This document shows, one piece after another, positions 36,096 through 43,977 of a stretch of 64,000 bases of DNA. The position numbers were made by a program, and so were the translations under genes. This DNA is from Micromonospora sp. PLK6-60. GTDB lineage: Bacteria; Actinomycetota; Actinomycetes; Mycobacteriales; Micromonosporaceae. Below the pieces are notes generated by a model that saw only the letters and a list, made by a program, of their open reading frames with translations, had not been told where the DNA came from and did no database searches. The stretch lies in assembly GCF_019890675.1 (NCBI RefSeq), contig NZ_JAIOAA010000005.1, positions 1 through 64,000 on the forward strand, in the 5' to 3' direction. The first letter of the stretch is position 1; every line of letters begins with the position of its first letter.

Positions 36096-37073
36096 TCATC
36101 TCTCCTTGTGATGTGGGGTGAGGTGCTTTTCGGCCTTGTGACCGTCGACGGCCTGGGCGGTACGCCGGAAGGCCGCGTGGGCGCGGTCGTGGGTGCGTTG
36201 CGCGACCGCGATGTAGAGCAGGTCGAGGACGACCAGCTGGGGGTGCCGGGCCGACAGGGCGTCCGGCCGGAAGGTGGTGGCCTGGCTGGCGGTGAGCAGC
36301 ACGATGTCGGCCAGCTCGGCCAGGGGTGAGCGCGGGAAGCCGGTGACCGCGATGGTGGTGGCGCCGCGGCTGCCGGCCTCGGCCAGCATCTCGATGGTCT
36401 CCCGGGTCTGCCCGGTGTGCGAGACGCCGAGCCCGACGTCCCCGGTGCCGAGCAGCGCGGCGCTGGCCAGCCCCTCGTGCACGTCGCTCCACGACCACGC
36501 GGCCACCCCGATCCGGTGCAGGCAGAACTGCATCTCCCGGCCGACCAGGGCGCTGCCGCTGGCGCCGAAGATGTTCACCCGGGACGCACCGGCGATGGCG
36601 ACCGCGGCCCGCTCCACCTCGGCGAGGTCGAGCAGCGCGGCGGTGTCGTGCATGGCGCGGGTGTCGGCGGCCATGATCTGGTCGAGCACCCGGGACAGCG
36701 GATCACCCGGCTGGATCTCCCGTCCGATGTCGACGGTCCACCCGGCGGAGCGGGCCCGGCCGGTCTCGGCGGCGATGCCGAGCCGCAGGTCGGCGTAGCC
36801 GTCGAAGCCCATCGCCCGGCAGAAGCGGGTGATGGTGGCCGGCGACGTGCCACTGCGCTCGGCCAGCTCCACGATGGTCGCCCGGGCCGCCGCCTCCGGA
36901 TCGCTCAGCACGTGCTCGGCGACCCGGCGCAGCGCCCCGGTCAGCTCCTCCGTCCCGGCCCGGACCCGGGCCAGCACGCCGTCGGTGGCGACCCCGGCCA
37001 CCGGCCGCCGATCGGCCGCGTCGGCATCGAACACCGCGGTGCCCGCACCGGTGTCGAGCTCGTGATCGGCCAT
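36096..37073 (-). CDS. RpiR/MurR-family transcriptional regulator (HTH-SIS)
   Basis: 325 residues. The N-terminal HTH_6 is ATIVELAERSGTSPATITRFCRAMGFDGYADLRL. The C-terminal SIS sugar-phosphate domain has NIFGASGSALVGREMQ and VSHTGQTRETIEMLAEA. Members sense phosphosugars such as GlcNAc-6-P or MurNAc-6-P. It heads the importer-1 operon and is divergent from the GlcNAc-kinase-like gene, which would make the phosphorylated ligand. It is the natural controller of this region. Confidence 0.92.
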   Translation of the reverse strand: MADHELDTGAGTAVFDADAADRRPVAGVATDGVLARVRAGTEELTGALRRVAEHVLSDPEAAARATIVELAERSGTSPATITRFCRAMGFDGYADLRLGIAAETGRARSAGWTVDIGREIQPGDPLSRVLDQIMAADTRAMHDTAALLDLAEVERAAVAIAGASRVNIFGASGSALVGREMQFCLHRIGVAAWSWSDVHEGLASAALLGTGDVGLGVSHTGQTRETIEMLAEAGSRGATTIAVTGFPRSPLAELADIVLLTASQATTFRPDALSARHPQLVVLDLLYIAVAQRTHDRAHAAFRRTAQAVDGHKAEKHLTPHHKER

Positions 37074-37270
37074 CGACAGCCTTTCGGAAAGAGTGTTAAC
37101 TGTTAGTGGTAAAAGTTCTTACTGCGGGGGCCTTCCTGTCAAGGGTGTGGGCGAAGTTTTCAAACCGTTACCTGCCGCGCGCCGCCCGTCGCGGCCCGGG
37201 CCTTGCCCGGCAACGGCCGGCCGACCAGCATGGATGCGCCCGCACCGTCGACCCTCGGGAGGCCACAGCG
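37074..37270. promoter_or_regulatory. Divergent promoter region between RpiR regulator and sugar kinase
   Basis: The stretch 37081-37131 is much more AT-rich than its surroundings. It begins with the palindrome CTTTCGGAAAG (37081-37091). Its lower-strand core TTTCCGAA also occurs at 43879-43886 upstream of the second NgcE gene, which makes it a candidate RpiR site. GTTAAC and TTTTCAAA tracts follow. Kinase ribosome site: GGGAGG at 37258. Confidence 0.5.
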
Positions 37271-38272
37271 ATGCCCGGCGACGTCGTGGTCGGTCTCGAC
37301 ATCGGAGGTACGTCCACCCGTGCGGCCGCCGCCACCCTGGACGGGACCCGCGTCGGCACCGGCCGGGCCGGTGGCGGCAACCCCACCACCCACGGCGCAG
37401 ACCGGGCCGCCGGTGAATTGCTCGCCGCCCTGCGCGGGGCGCTCGCCGACGTGGACCCCGCCCGGGTCCGTGCGGGCACCATCGGGCTGGCCGGGGCGGG
37501 CCGGCTGCTCGCCGACCCGGACGGCCGGGCCGCCTTCGACCGGGCCTGGCGCGAGGCGGGGCTGCGCTGCCCGTACGCGGTGCACGGCGACGCCCTGGTC
37601 GCGTACGCCTCGGGGACCCCGGAGCCGGACGGCACGGTGCTGATCGCCGGCACCGGCGCGATCGCCGCCCAGGTCCGCGACCTGCGGCTGGACCGGGTGG
37701 CGGACGGGCACGGCTGGCTGCTCGGCGACGCCGGCTCCGGATTCTGGCTGGGCCGGGAGGCGGTCCGCCGACTGCTGGCCACCCTGGACGCCGGCGGCGC
37801 GCCCGGCCCGCTGCACCGGCGGATACTCACCGAACTGCTCGGCACCGACGAGGTGGCCGCCCGACCCCGGGACACCGTCGACGCGGCCGTGCAGGCGGTG
37901 ACCCGACGACCGCCGGTGGAACTGGCCCGGCTGGCGCCGCTGGTGGTGGACGCCGCCCGCGCCGACGAGCCCACCGCGGTGGCGCTGATCGCCGAGGCCG
38001 CGGGCCACCTCGCCGAGACCGCGGGCCGGATCCGCCCGGCCGGCGCGACGGCGCCGCTGGTGCTCGGCGGCGGCCTGCTCACCGCCGACACCCCGCTCGC
38101 CACCGCGGTACGCGCCGAGGCCATGCTCCGCTGGCCGGACGCACCGGTCCACCCGGCCGGCGACGGCGCCGCCGCGGCAGCCTGGCTCGCCGCCCGCGAC
38201 CTGCCCGAGGTGACCGACCCGGCCGCCCTGCATGCCCGACTGCTGCCCAGTCCCGACGCCCGTCCCGGCTGA
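37271..38272 (+). CDS. BadF/BadG-type N-acetylglucosamine kinase-like ATPase
   Basis: 333 residues from ATG 37271. The ASKHA phosphate-1 loop is VVGLDIGGTSTRAAAA, phosphate-2 is LIAGTGAIAAQV, the DGHGWLLGDAGSGFWLGREA block is typical of GlcNAc/glucosamine kinases of the BadF group, and the adenosine motif is LVLGGGLL. It would phosphorylate GlcNAc (or a related amino sugar) brought in by the importers on each side. It is divergent from the RpiR regulator. Confidence 0.85.
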   Translation: MPGDVVVGLDIGGTSTRAAAATLDGTRVGTGRAGGGNPTTHGADRAAGELLAALRGALADVDPARVRAGTIGLAGAGRLLADPDGRAAFDRAWREAGLRCPYAVHGDALVAYASGTPEPDGTVLIAGTGAIAAQVRDLRLDRVADGHGWLLGDAGSGFWLGREAVRRLLATLDAGGAPGPLHRRILTELLGTDEVAARPRDTVDAAVQAVTRRPPVELARLAPLVVDAARADEPTAVALIAEAAGHLAETAGRIRPAGATAPLVLGGGLLTADTPLATAVRAEAMLRWPDAPVHPAGDGAAAAAWLAARDLPEVTDPAALHARLLPSPDARPG

Positions 38273-38530
38273 CGGCCCGCCCCCGTCCCGGCCGGCTGAC
38301 AGCCCGCCCCCGTCCCGGGCCGGTTCACCGACTGGCGCCGAACCGGCGCCGACCGCGATGGCCCTGGTCATGGCCCTGGTCATGGTCCGCTGGACTCTCC
38401 GGCCACACCGGTCGGCAGGCGACCGTGACTCCGGCCAGGCCACGCCGCCCACTGGATTCAGCGGGTGGAAGGCCGGCGGCGCCAGCAGGTGCCGCGCCTG
38501 GCCGCCGTCCACGCGCCGGAGCCCACTGCG

Positions 38531-38930
38531 CGGCATCCCGCGCCGTCCGGCGCGCCCAACGGACCAACATGCGGCATCCCGCGGAGTCCGGCGGGCGCTC
38601 CAGCGGCCCACTGCGCGGCACGCGCCGCCCGGCGCGCCCAACGGACCAACATGCGGCATCCCGCGGAGTCCGGCGGGCGCTCCAGCGGCCCAAATGCGCG
38701 GCATCCCGCGCCGCCCGGCGCGCCCAACGGACCAACATGCGGCATCCCGCGGAGTCCGGCGGGCGCTCCAGCGGCCCACTGCGCGGCACGCGCCGCCCGG
38801 CGCGCCCAGCGGCCCAATCTGCGGCATCCGGCGCTGTCCGGCGGGCCCAGCAGCCCAATCTGCGGCATCCCGCGCCGTCCGGCGGGCCCAACGGACCAAT
38901 GTGCGGCATCCTGCGGTGTCGGGTGAAGCG
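38531..38930. repeat. Minisatellite of ten units averaging 41 bp
   Basis: Units beginning CGGCAT or CGGCAC start at 38531, 38572, 38616, 38654, 38699, 38740, 38784, 38822, 38863 and 38904 (spacing 38-45, mean 41.4). They alternate between two sub-types in the first seven units, ending CGGACCAACATG or AGCGGCCCACTG. The period breaks any reading frame, so the open frames across it are not genes. The preceding 38273-38530 is GC-rich with no gene or clear signal. Confidence 0.85.
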
Positions 38931-38966
38931 GGGGCGTGCGCGCTCATCGACCGGAGCCAGGCAGTC

Positions 38967-39101
38967 GGGGGCCGGTTCGCGCCCTACCAACTTGATGTCG
39001 TAGACGAATCACGGAGCGACCCAGGGCAGGCCATTTGCCCGCTTTGCCCGCTACGGTGATTCGTTCACGACATCAAGTTGGTAGGGCGCGAACCGGCCCC
39101 C
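38967..39101. repeat. Long inverted repeat, copy 2 of a dispersed family
   Basis: Arms 38967-39012 and 39056-39101 are 46 bases each and pair throughout except one mismatch and one G-T pair, around a 43-base interior. The inner 27 bases of each arm are the same element as at 9639-9764 (core CTACCAACTTGATGTCGT). The extra outer 17 bases (GGGGGCCGGTTCGCGCC) are specific to this copy. It lies between convergent genes. Confidence 0.88.
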
Positions 39102-39139
39102 CTGACCTCGCCCCCGACCCGCCGCCGCCCGCCGGCAAG

Positions 39140-39330
39140 TCGAGGTGACCAGCGGACACGACGGCCCGACCCGCGGCAAGTCGGCGCGACCAGCCGACAC
39201 AACCGCCCAACCCACCGCAACTCGGCGCGACCAGCCGACACAACCGCCCAACCCACCGCAACTCGGCGCGACCAGCCGACACAACCGCCCAACCCACCGC
39301 ACGTCGGCGTAACCAACCGACACGACGGGC
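39140..39330. repeat. 41-bp tandem repeat, about five units
   Basis: The mark TCGGCG (TCGAGG in the first unit) recurs at 39140, 39181, 39222, 39263 and 39304, an exact 41-base period. The middle units are identical (GCGACCAGCCGACACAACCG). It sits 39 bases after the long inverted repeat, mirroring the arrangement at 9793-9908 though its sequence is different. Confidence 0.88.
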
Positions 39331-39377
39331 GGGCGGGGCGCTCGTTTGCCGGAGCCCGCCGATTTCGACGCCGCGAG

Positions 39378-39815
39378 TCAGGGGGCGAGCGTCCGCACGG
39401 TCTCCGCCAGGCGACGCCAGACGTGCGAACGCCAGCCGCCGCCGAGCAGGGCGGCGGTGCGTTGCTGGAGCGGGTCGTCCGGGTCGAAGCCGGAGTGTTC
39501 CAGGAAGAGCCGGGTGCCGCGCCCCTCGGCCGCCAGGGTCCAGGTGACCTCGGTGTCGAGCGGGCCGCCCCGCCAGGACCAGCGCAGCCGGCGCGGCGGG
39601 TCGATTTCCAGCACCGCGCAGTGGATCACCCCGTCGAAGCCCTGGTCGGGGCGGGGCGTGGTGCGGAAGGTGAACCGGTGGCCGAGCACCGGCGCGAAGT
39701 CGGTCGGCATCAACCAGCGGCTGAGCAGTTCGGGCTCGGTGAGCGCCCGCCACACCTTGGCCGGCGGGTGCGGCAGGAAGCCGTCGACCTCGACGGCGGT
39801 GGTGGGCTCAGTCAT
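39378..39815 (-). CDS. SRPBCC (AHSA1-like) domain protein
   Basis: 145 residues, a single START/SRPBCC hydrophobic-pocket domain: EVDGFLPHPPAKVWRALTEPELLSRWLMP at the N-terminus and the long C-terminal helix RSHVWRRLAETVRTL. Such proteins bind small lipids or hydrophobic ligands. It overlaps the ArsR gene by 8 bases, a very common ArsR-SRPBCC pair in actinobacteria in which both are controlled together. It is convergent with the repeat region. Confidence 0.88.
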   Translation of the reverse strand: MTEPTTAVEVDGFLPHPPAKVWRALTEPELLSRWLMPTDFAPVLGHRFTFRTTPRPDQGFDGVIHCAVLEIDPPRRLRWSWRGGPLDTEVTWTLAAEGRGTRLFLEHSGFDPDDPLQQRTAALLGGGWRSHVWRRLAETVRTLAP

Positions 39816-40119
39816 CCGGCAGCCCGTCCAGCACCTCGCGCAGCCCGGCGATCCGCTCCCGCCAGAACCGCTCGTACGGGGTGAGCCAGTCGGCCAGCTC
39901 GCGCAGCGGCTCCGGCCGTAGCGCGTAGAGCCGCTGCCGGCCGGCCGGCCGCTCGGTGACCAGACCGGCGTCCTTGAGCACCCGCAGGTGCTCGGAGAGG
40001 CTGGGCCGGCGCATGTCGAAGTGGTCGGCGAGCGACTGCACCGGCTGCTCGCCGCGGTCCCGCAGCAGCCGGAGCACCTCCCGGCGGGTGGGGCTGGCCA
40101 GCGCCGCGAAGACGTCCAC
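39808..40119 (-). CDS. ArsR-family transcriptional regulator
   Basis: 103 residues, a winged HTH: ALASPTRREVLRLLRDRG, QSLADHFDMRRPSLSEHLRVLKDAGLV, then the wing ERPAGRQRLYAL. It lacks metal-binding cysteines, so it is one of the non-metal ArsR proteins usually paired with SRPBCC partners. It lies between the VOC and SRPBCC genes in one leftward operon. The palindrome at 40509 is its likely target. Confidence 0.9.
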   Translation of the reverse strand: MDVFAALASPTRREVLRLLRDRGEQPVQSLADHFDMRRPSLSEHLRVLKDAGLVTERPAGRQRLYALRPEPLRELADWLTPYERFWRERIAGLREVLDGLPDD

Positions 40120-40120
40120 G

Positions 40121-40495
40121 TCAGACCCGGGTGGACTGGAGGACGATGCCGTTGCCGTCCGGGTCGTCGAAGGTGGCGTACCGGCCCCAGGGCGCGGTCT
40201 GGATCCCGCCGTCGGCGAAGTCGACGCCCCGCTCGCGCAGCCGGGCCACGTCGGCGTCCAGGTCGTCGGTCTCCAGCACCAGCCCCTTGAGCGAGCCGGG
40301 CGGCATGCTGGGGAACCAGGTGACCAGGGTCAGCGCGGTGTCGCTGCCCTTCGGCGCGACCTGGACCCAGCGGCCCCCGGGCCCCATCGGGTTGTCGAAG
40401 ATCAGGTCGAAGTCGAGGACGTCGAGGTAGAAGTCACGGGCCCGGTCCTGGTCGGCGACGGGCACGGAGACGAGCTTCACGTGGGTGACGGTCAT
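40121..40495 (-). CDS. VOC-family (glyoxalase-like) protein
   Basis: 124 residues from ATG 40495 (a GTG at 40504 is also in frame). It has the paired VOC modules: VKLVSVPVADQDRARDFYLDVLDF at the start and ATFDDPDGNGIVLQS at the end. It is the first gene of a VOC-ArsR-SRPBCC operon, a set often linked to detoxification or stress. The substrate is unknown. Confidence 0.87.
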   Translation of the reverse strand: MTVTHVKLVSVPVADQDRARDFYLDVLDFDLIFDNPMGPGGRWVQVAPKGSDTALTLVTWFPSMPPGSLKGLVLETDDLDADVARLRERGVDFADGGIQTAPWGRYATFDDPDGNGIVLQSTRV

Positions 40496-40508
40496 GCCAC
40501 CCACAATA

Positions 40509-40526
40509 GGTAGGAGATTTCCTACC
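40509..40526. promoter_or_regulatory. Palindromic operator of the VOC-ArsR-SRPBCC operon
   Basis: GGTAGGAGATTTCCTACC pairs with itself at 8 of 9 positions. It ends 14 bases upstream of the VOC start codon and lies in an unusually AT-rich patch. Position and size suit an ArsR dimer. Confidence 0.65.
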
Positions 40527-40543
40527 GGTCAAGCGCCCCTGCC

Positions 40544-41449
40544 TCATTTGAGCTGGCCGGCGGTAAGGCCGGCCTGGATCTGTCGCTGGAAGGTCACGTA
40601 GACCACCAGCACCGGCAGGGTCGCGATGGTCAGCCCGGCGAAGAGCTGGGCGTAGTCGCCGGCGTACCCCTGGTTGACGGCGAGCGCGTTCAACCCCTGG
40701 GCGAGCACCCACTTCGACTCGTCGCCCTGCATCAGCACCTGGGGCAGCAGGAACTGGTTCCAGTGGCTGAGGAAGTTGAAGATGCCGACGCTGATCAGAC
40801 CGGGTCGGGCCATCGGCAGCATCACCCGGAAGAACAGCCGGAAGTGCCCGCAGCCGTCGATCATCGCGGCCTCCGCCACCGAGGTGGGCAGGGTCCGGAA
40901 GAACGCGGTCAGGAAGAACACCGTGAACGGCAGCGAGTACGCCGAGTAGACCAGGATCAGCCCGGTCCAGGTGCCGAAGAGCCCGGCGTTGCGCACCACG
41001 AAGAAGAGCGGCACCAGGGCGAGGAAGACGGGGAACATCATGCCGCCGACGAACAGGTAGTAGACCACCTGCCGGAAGCGGAACTCGTACCGGGCGAAGA
41101 CGTACGCGGCGGTCGCGCCGAAGAGCATGGTCAGCGTCAGCGAGCCGGCCACCACCACCGCGCTGTTGACGAAATACCGGCCGATGTGCGCCTTCGTCCA
41201 GGCGCGCGTCCAGTTGTCCAGCCGCAGCGCCTCGGGCAGCGCCCACGGGTCGGCCAGGATCTCGCCGTTGGTCTTCAGCGAGCTGACCACCATCCAGATC
41301 AGCGGCAGCACCGTCATCGCCGCCCAGAGCAGCAGGAAGGTGTGCGAGAAGGCGTTCGCCACGCCCAGCTCGCGGCGCAACGGCCGGTCCGCCGTACGCC
41401 CCGAGGCGGTCACCGGGGACGGCCGGGTGCCGGAGTCCACACTGGTCAC
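40544..41449 (-). CDS. ngcG: NgcG-like ABC permease (importer 2)
   Basis: 301 residues from GTG 41449, which overlaps the stop of the upstream permease (GTGA). It has six membrane segments, EAA loop AEAAMIDGCGHFRLFFRVML, and the end FQRQIQAGLTAGQLK, nearly the same as in importer 1. It is the MalG-type subunit of the second NgcEFG-like importer. Confidence 0.86.
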   Translation of the reverse strand: MTSVDSGTRPSPVTASGRTADRPLRRELGVANAFSHTFLLLWAAMTVLPLIWMVVSSLKTNGEILADPWALPEALRLDNWTRAWTKAHIGRYFVNSAVVVAGSLTLTMLFGATAAYVFARYEFRFRQVVYYLFVGGMMFPVFLALVPLFFVVRNAGLFGTWTGLILVYSAYSLPFTVFFLTAFFRTLPTSVAEAAMIDGCGHFRLFFRVMLPMARPGLISVGIFNFLSHWNQFLLPQVLMQGDESKWVLAQGLNALAVNQGYAGDYAQLFAGLTIATLPVLVVYVTFQRQIQAGLTAGQLK

Positions 41450-42354
41450 GAGTACTCGATCCGATCGCGCCGGGCGGCCCGCAGCGCCAGCACCGCCACC
41501 GAGAGGGTCAGGAAGAACATCACCACGCCGATCGCCGAGGCGTACCCGAACTTGGTCTCGCTGCCGAACGCGGTGTCGTACATCCGGTTGCCGATGACGT
41601 CCGAGGAGAAGTTCGGGCCGCCGTTGGTCATCAGCTGCACCAGGATGAACCCGTCCAGCGCGGCGATGGCCAGGTAGATCCAGGCGACCTGCACGGTGTC
41701 CCAGAGCAGCGGAATGGTGATCTTGCGCAGCATCACCGTGCGGGAGGCGCCGTCGAGCAGCACCGCCTCGTAGATGTCGCGCGGGATGGCCTGCATGGCG
41801 GCGCCGAAGAGCACCACGTAGAAGCCGACGTTGCTCCAGACCATCACCGCCAGCACGCACCAGAAGGCGAACCGGGGGTCACCGAGCCAGGCCGGGGTGG
41901 GCAGGCCGAGCGCGCCGAGGGCGCCGTTGAGCAGGCCGCTGCGCGGGTTGTAGAGCTCCTTCCAGAGCAGCGCGATGATCACCACCGAGAGCACCTGCGG
42001 GAAGAAGTAGACCAGCCGGTAGACGGCCGTCCCGCGCACCCCGTGCACCCCGGCCCGCCCCTTCCGGCCGCCCATGGCGAGCATGGTGGCGAAGAAGAGG
42101 CCGAGGGCGATGGTCAGCACCGGCACCACGGCCAGCAGGATCGCGTTGTTCTGCAACGCGTTCCAGACGTACCCGTCGTGCAGCAGGGTGCGGAAGTTGG
42201 CCAGGCCGACCGGGTCGGCCTGCGCCGAGTAGCCCAGCCAGTCGGTGGTGGAGATCTGAAAGGCCTGGAGGTACGGCGAGAGCACGAAGACGCCGTACAG
42301 CACCAGCGGCGGCAGCAGGAAGCTGATGATCAGCGGTAGTCGGCCCTGTCGCAC
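41446..42354 (-). CDS. ngcF: NgcF-like ABC permease (importer 2)
   Basis: 302 residues from GTG 42354 with GGAGGG 8 bases upstream. It has six membrane segments beginning IISFLLPPLVLYGVFVLSPY, with EAA loop YEAVLLDGASRTVMLRKITI. It is a paralogue of 33721-34662. It is translationally coupled to the NgcG-like gene and separated from the binding protein by a 61-base spacer containing a hairpin. Confidence 0.86.
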   Translation of the reverse strand: MRQGRLPLIISFLLPPLVLYGVFVLSPYLQAFQISTTDWLGYSAQADPVGLANFRTLLHDGYVWNALQNNAILLAVVPVLTIALGLFFATMLAMGGRKGRAGVHGVRGTAVYRLVYFFPQVLSVVIIALLWKELYNPRSGLLNGALGALGLPTPAWLGDPRFAFWCVLAVMVWSNVGFYVVLFGAAMQAIPRDIYEAVLLDGASRTVMLRKITIPLLWDTVQVAWIYLAIAALDGFILVQLMTNGGPNFSSDVIGNRMYDTAFGSETKFGYASAIGVVMFFLTLSVAVLALRAARRDRIEYS

Positions 42355-42377
42355 CTGCGCGACCCTCCCTGGTTCGG

Positions 42378-42410
42378 CCGGTGGGAGCGGGCGCGTCCCG
42401 CCCCCACCGG
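42378..42410 (-). terminator. Intra-operon hairpin after the second ngcE gene
   Basis: Arms 42378-42391 and 42397-42410 pair over 14 bases with one mismatch around a 5-base loop. It lies 5 bases after the NgcE stop in the transcribed direction. It is placed like the hairpin at 12598-12629 in the xyloside operon, and probably favours binding-protein over permease expression. Confidence 0.6.
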
Positions 42411-42415
42411 GTACG

Positions 42416-43831
42416 TCACGCGGCCCGCTTGTACTTCTTGACCGAGCTGTCCTGGGCGATCGAGTCGGCGCCCCGCTGGCACTGGTCGAGGAACTCGGCC
42501 GGGCCGATCCGCCCGCTGAAGAACTCGCCGCAGGCGGCGTCGACCAGGTTGCGCTCCAGCTTGCGGTAGTAGTTGTTGTAGACCCAGTTGAAACCGTTGG
42601 CGCCGGACGCGTCGAGGGCCTTGACCACGGTGTTCAGCCCGTACGGCAGCTCGACGCCCTCGGTCGCGCCCTGCACCACGGTGAGGCTGGCGACCTTCCT
42701 GGTGAAGTCCTGGGCGCCCTTGCGGGAGAGCATGGTCCGGAAGAACTCCAGCCCGCCGGCGACGTTCTTCGCCTTGGCCGGGACCATGAACGGCTCACCG
42801 GCGGTGCCGCGGACCGCCTCGAACGGCAGCTTGTCGCCGCTGCCCAGGCTCGGGGTGGGCTGCACGGTCATGTTGAAGCCGTCCGGGGTGACGTCGGCCT
42901 GCTCGCTCTCCAGCCAGGAGCCGCAGGAGATGAAGGCGGCCTTGCCCTGGCACCACGCGGTCTGCGACTGCTTGTGGTCCAGGCCCGGCGAGCCGTCCAG
43001 GATGTACTTGTCCTTGACGATCTGGTGCCAGGCGTCGGCGGCGGACTTCATCGCGTCGGACTTCCAGGCGTTCGGCTCCAGGTTGTCGATGGCCAGGGCG
43101 ACCTCGGGGCCGCCGAACTTGATCGCGGTGGAGATCAGCGGCCAGCTCATGTAGCGCGGGTGCAGGCCGGCGTACGTCCAGGGGGCGATGCCGGCGGCCT
43201 TGATCTGCTTGCAGAGCGCGATGTGGTCGTCCCAGGTCTTCGCGTACTGCCAGCCGCGGTCGGCGAAGAGCTTGGTGGAGTGCCAGATGCCGTAGACGGT
43301 GTAGGTGTAGTTCATCACCAGGAACGTGCCGTCGTACGAGCCGACCTCGACGGTGCCGGGCAGCAGGGTGTCCTTGACCGTCTTGCCCGGGATGTCGAGG
43401 CTCGGCGCGGCGAGCAGCTCGCCCAGGTCGGCGATGGCGTTCTGGGAGACCAGGCCGTTGAAGTCGATCTGCCCGGCGCCGGAGTTGTTCACCACGTCCG
43501 GCGGGGTGCCGTCGACGAAGCGCGGCTGGAGGGTCTTGCTGATCTCCTGGGTGGCCGAGTGCTTGATCTCCGCCTTGGGGTACTTCTCCTGGTACATGGC
43601 CTCGTGGGCCTTGGCGTACTCCTCGCCGAAGCCGCCGTTGAAGATCACCACCTCGAGCGGGGCGTCCTCCTTGACGCCCAGCGGGTTCTGCTCGCTCTTC
43701 TTGCCCTGGTAGGTGTCGCCGTCCTTCTTGTCGCCGCCACCGGCGGTGGCGCAGCCGGCGAGCAGGCCGGCGGCGGGAGTGGCCAGCAGCCCGGCGGTGG
43801 CGGTGCGTCGGAGGATGTCACGCCTGTTCAT
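42416..43831 (-). CDS. ngcE: N-acetylglucosamine/diacetylchitobiose-binding lipoprotein NgcE (importer 2)
   Basis: 471 residues from ATG 43831, GAGGAG five bases upstream. It has the twin-arginine-like NRRDILRR and lipobox LAGCAT. Mature protein NPLGVKEDAPLEVVIFNGGFGEEYAK, LQPRFVDGTPPDVVNNSGAGQ and DTLLPGTVEVGSYDG are very characteristic of NgcE, which binds GlcNAc and chitobiose released from chitin. A TTTCCGAA motif at 43879 upstream resembles that before the RpiR gene. It is likely fed into the kinase at 37271; the ATPase must be supplied from elsewhere. Confidence 0.88.
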   Translation of the reverse strand: MNRRDILRRTATAGLLATPAAGLLAGCATAGGGDKKDGDTYQGKKSEQNPLGVKEDAPLEVVIFNGGFGEEYAKAHEAMYQEKYPKAEIKHSATQEISKTLQPRFVDGTPPDVVNNSGAGQIDFNGLVSQNAIADLGELLAAPSLDIPGKTVKDTLLPGTVEVGSYDGTFLVMNYTYTVYGIWHSTKLFADRGWQYAKTWDDHIALCKQIKAAGIAPWTYAGLHPRYMSWPLISTAIKFGGPEVALAIDNLEPNAWKSDAMKSAADAWHQIVKDKYILDGSPGLDHKQSQTAWCQGKAAFISCGSWLESEQADVTPDGFNMTVQPTPSLGSGDKLPFEAVRGTAGEPFMVPAKAKNVAGGLEFFRTMLSRKGAQDFTRKVASLTVVQGATEGVELPYGLNTVVKALDASGANGFNWVYNNYYRKLERNLVDAACGEFFSGRIGPAEFLDQCQRGADSIAQDSSVKKYKRAA

Positions 43832-43977
43832 CACAGCTCCTCGGGGTCACCTGATGCTTGTCTTCAGTGCAACGAAGGTTTCCGAAGATTTTCTACGGCA
43901 GTGGGGTGCCCGCCACAAGACCCGACGACCGAACCGTTATCAGCACCGGCCGGCCGCGGCTGCCATAGCCTGGGCTC

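Noticed and set aside
38232..39059. Several open frames of 130-270 codons across the 38-39 kb repeat region on both strands
   Set aside because: They are translations of 41-bp repeats whose frame rotates from unit to unit; composition is unnatural and no start or ribosome site fits.
38531..39330. CRISPR array
   Set aside because: The repeats are directly contiguous with no unique spacers, lengths drift between 38 and 45, and there are no cas genes.
32757..43831. DasR-type sites before the GlcNAc importers
   Set aside because: I looked for ACTGGTCTAGACCAGT-like palindromes in the promoter regions and saw none.
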